Source of the DNA: Deltaproteobacteria bacterium
GTDB taxonomy: Bacteria; Myxococcota_A; UBA796
DNA: 7,370 nucleotides
Assembly (NCBI GenBank): GCA_002707085.1
Contig: PALY01000058.1
Coordinates: 9,094 to 16,463 of the forward strand
Reading direction: 5' to 3'
Below are positions 6,640 to 7,370 of this stretch, one piece after another. Position 1 is the stretch's first letter; every line of letters begins with the position of its first letter. A program made the position numbers and the translations under genes. Under the pieces are notes generated by a model. That model did no database searches. It had not been told where the DNA came from and saw only the letters and a program-made list of their open reading frames with translations.

Positions 6640-6698
6640 ATACTCGATAACTACGGCAAGATAAGTGTGAAGGTGGGCATCACCTCAATACATTTAGT
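6616..6698. repeat. 12-bp perfect inverted repeat, 59-bp spacer
   Basis: ACTAAATGTATT (6616-6627) is exactly complementary to AATACATTTAGT (6687-6698). The left arm overlaps the end of one TTCAGTACAC copy. The right arm lies 16 nt before the AGGAG of the plus-strand gene. It could be paired operator half-sites or, if transcribed, a long-range stem in the leader. A short AGGTG-GGCAT-CACCT dyad (6671-6685) lies between the arms. No convincing plus-strand -35/-10 pair was found in 6540-6725. Confidence 0.6.
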
Positions 6699-6725
6699 TT
6701 TTAGACGGACAACCAGGAGTACCTC

Positions 6726-7370
6726 ATGACCCTACGAACACTGTTCCTCCCCTTGTGCTTGCTGTTTACAGTTGGCTGCTTTGACCAAGACAAAACGGAT
6801 GCTGGGGCCGATGAAGATTCCGTGGAAGAAGAAGAAAGAGACGACGACGGAGACGACGACGGAGACGACGAGGACGAGGACGAGGACGAGGAACGTGATG
6901 ATCGCTGCGATGAAGCAGAAGAAGTCATCGAAGAACTCTGGGAAGAATGTGAAGACGGCGACCGCGACGCATGCGAAGAACTTGAGGAAATACTCGAGTG
7001 GTACGAAGACGAATGCGAAGACGAAGACGATGACCACGACGACGACGATGACCACGACGACGAGGAACGTGACGATCGCTGCGATGAAGCAGAAGAAGCC
7101 ATCGAAGAACTCTGGGAAGAATGTGAAGACGGTGACCGCGACGCATGCGAAGAACTGGAGGAAATACTTGAGTGGTACGAAGACGAATGCGAAGACGATG
7201 ACGATGACGATGACCATGACCACGACGATGACGACCACGAAGACGAATGCGAAGAACTTGAGGAAATCATCGAAGAACTCTGGGACGAATGTGAAGACGG
7301 CAACCGTGAAGCATGTGCCGAACTATCGGAGGCCATCGACGCGTACGAAGACGAATGTGCGGACGATCAC
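6726..7370 (+). CDS. Highly acidic lipoprotein with three cysteine-hairpin repeats (3' end cut by window edge)
   Basis: 215 codons are visible from the ATG at 6726, with AGGAG at 6715-6719, 6 nt upstream; no stop is reached before the edge. The signal ends LFTVGC, so Cys18 is the probable lipid anchor. Residues 25-60 are nearly all Asp/Glu. Three hairpins follow at 61-97, 119-155 and 175-211, each with cysteines spaced x13, x7, x13 and a core LW[ED]EC-EDG[DN]R-[DE]AC. They are joined by Asp/His linkers (98-118 and 156-174) containing DDHDDDDDHDD-type runs. Most visible residues after the signal are Asp, Glu or His, giving an extreme negative charge and many potential metal ligands. The same hairpin occurs once in the lipoprotein encoded at 4723-5679, and the regulator gene lies between the two. 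Nothing enzymatic is recognised. Inferred role: periplasmic or surface cation binding or sequestration, divergently regulated with its paralogue. A C-terminal sorting signal may lie beyond the window. Confidence 0.88.
   Translation, partial: MTLRTLFLPLCLLFTVGCFDQDKTDAGADEDSVEEEERDDDGDDDGDDEDEDEDEERDDRCDEAEEVIEELWEECEDGDRDACEELEEILEWYEDECEDEDDDHDDDDDHDDEERDDRCDEAEEAIEELWEECEDGDRDACEELEEILEWYEDECEDDDDDDDHDHDDDDHEDECEELEEIIEELWDECEDGNREACAELSEAIDAYEDECADDH
6906..7358 (+). repeat. Three tandem coding repeats (twin CX13C hairpin)
   Basis: Hairpin units lie at 6906-7016, 7080-7190 and 7248-7358. Units one and two recur at a 174-bp period (58 codons) and are nearly identical at DNA level over long stretches, starting from GACGAGGAACGT at 6885 and 7059, which indicates a recent duplication. 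The third starts 168 bp later and has diverged (for example NRE for DRD, AYEDEC for WYEDEC). All are in frame, and all four cysteine positions are preserved in every unit. Confidence 0.9.

Noticed and set aside
6701..7336. A long minus-strand frame rich in serine (211 codons), and Val/Phe- and Arg-rich frames across the same stretch.
   Set aside because: They are antisense or off-frame readings of the Asp/Glu repeat codons GAC/GAA/GAT; the plus-strand frame has the ribosome-binding site, lipobox and conserved cysteines.

Overview
The window reads as a chromosomal segment of a Myxococcota-like (formerly deltaproteobacterial) Gram-negative bacterium of moderate G+C. This rests on four lines of evidence: a TIGR02147/DUF4423 family regulator, several short-signal lipoproteins with lipoboxes, a C-terminal sorting signal of the MYXO-CTERM type (Gly-Cys-Gly, hydrophobic stretch, Arg-rich end), and a DarP-like ribosome factor. 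The phylum call is an inference from gene content. No rRNA, CRISPR array, insertion sequence or integrase is visible.

Layout: all genes are on the minus strand except the last. At 1-2546 is a large lipoprotein, cut by the left edge: four Ig-like domains followed by about 450 residues that resemble the two-lobed lipid-binding TULIP/BPI fold. A tRNA-Leu(UAG) lies at 2622-2707. Next is a tight two-gene unit at 2786-4133: a short DarP-like protein, then a lipoprotein phosphatase of the PPP/Shewanella-like type, with the start of the second only 4 nt past the stop of the first. A DUF302 gene follows at 4214-4615, with a 12-bp perfect palindrome in its upstream region.

The right part (4723-7370) looks like one regulated surface-protein locus. 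A TIGR02147-type regulator (5676-6518) overlaps by ATGA a lipoprotein gene (4723-5679) that carries an acidic cysteine hairpin with spacing C-x13-C-x7-C-x13-C and a C-terminal sorting signal. Across a 207-bp divergent intergenic region lies a plus-strand lipoprotein gene (6726 to the right edge) that is almost entirely Asp/Glu/His and carries at least three copies of the same cysteine hairpin. The shared region holds a good sigma70-like promoter for the regulator, three copies of TTCAGTACAC plus one inverted CAGTACA, and a 12-bp inverted repeat with a 59-bp spacer. The simplest reading is an autoregulated regulator controlling two secreted, anionic, probably metal-binding lipoproteins that share a small undescribed domain. 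The function itself is unknown.
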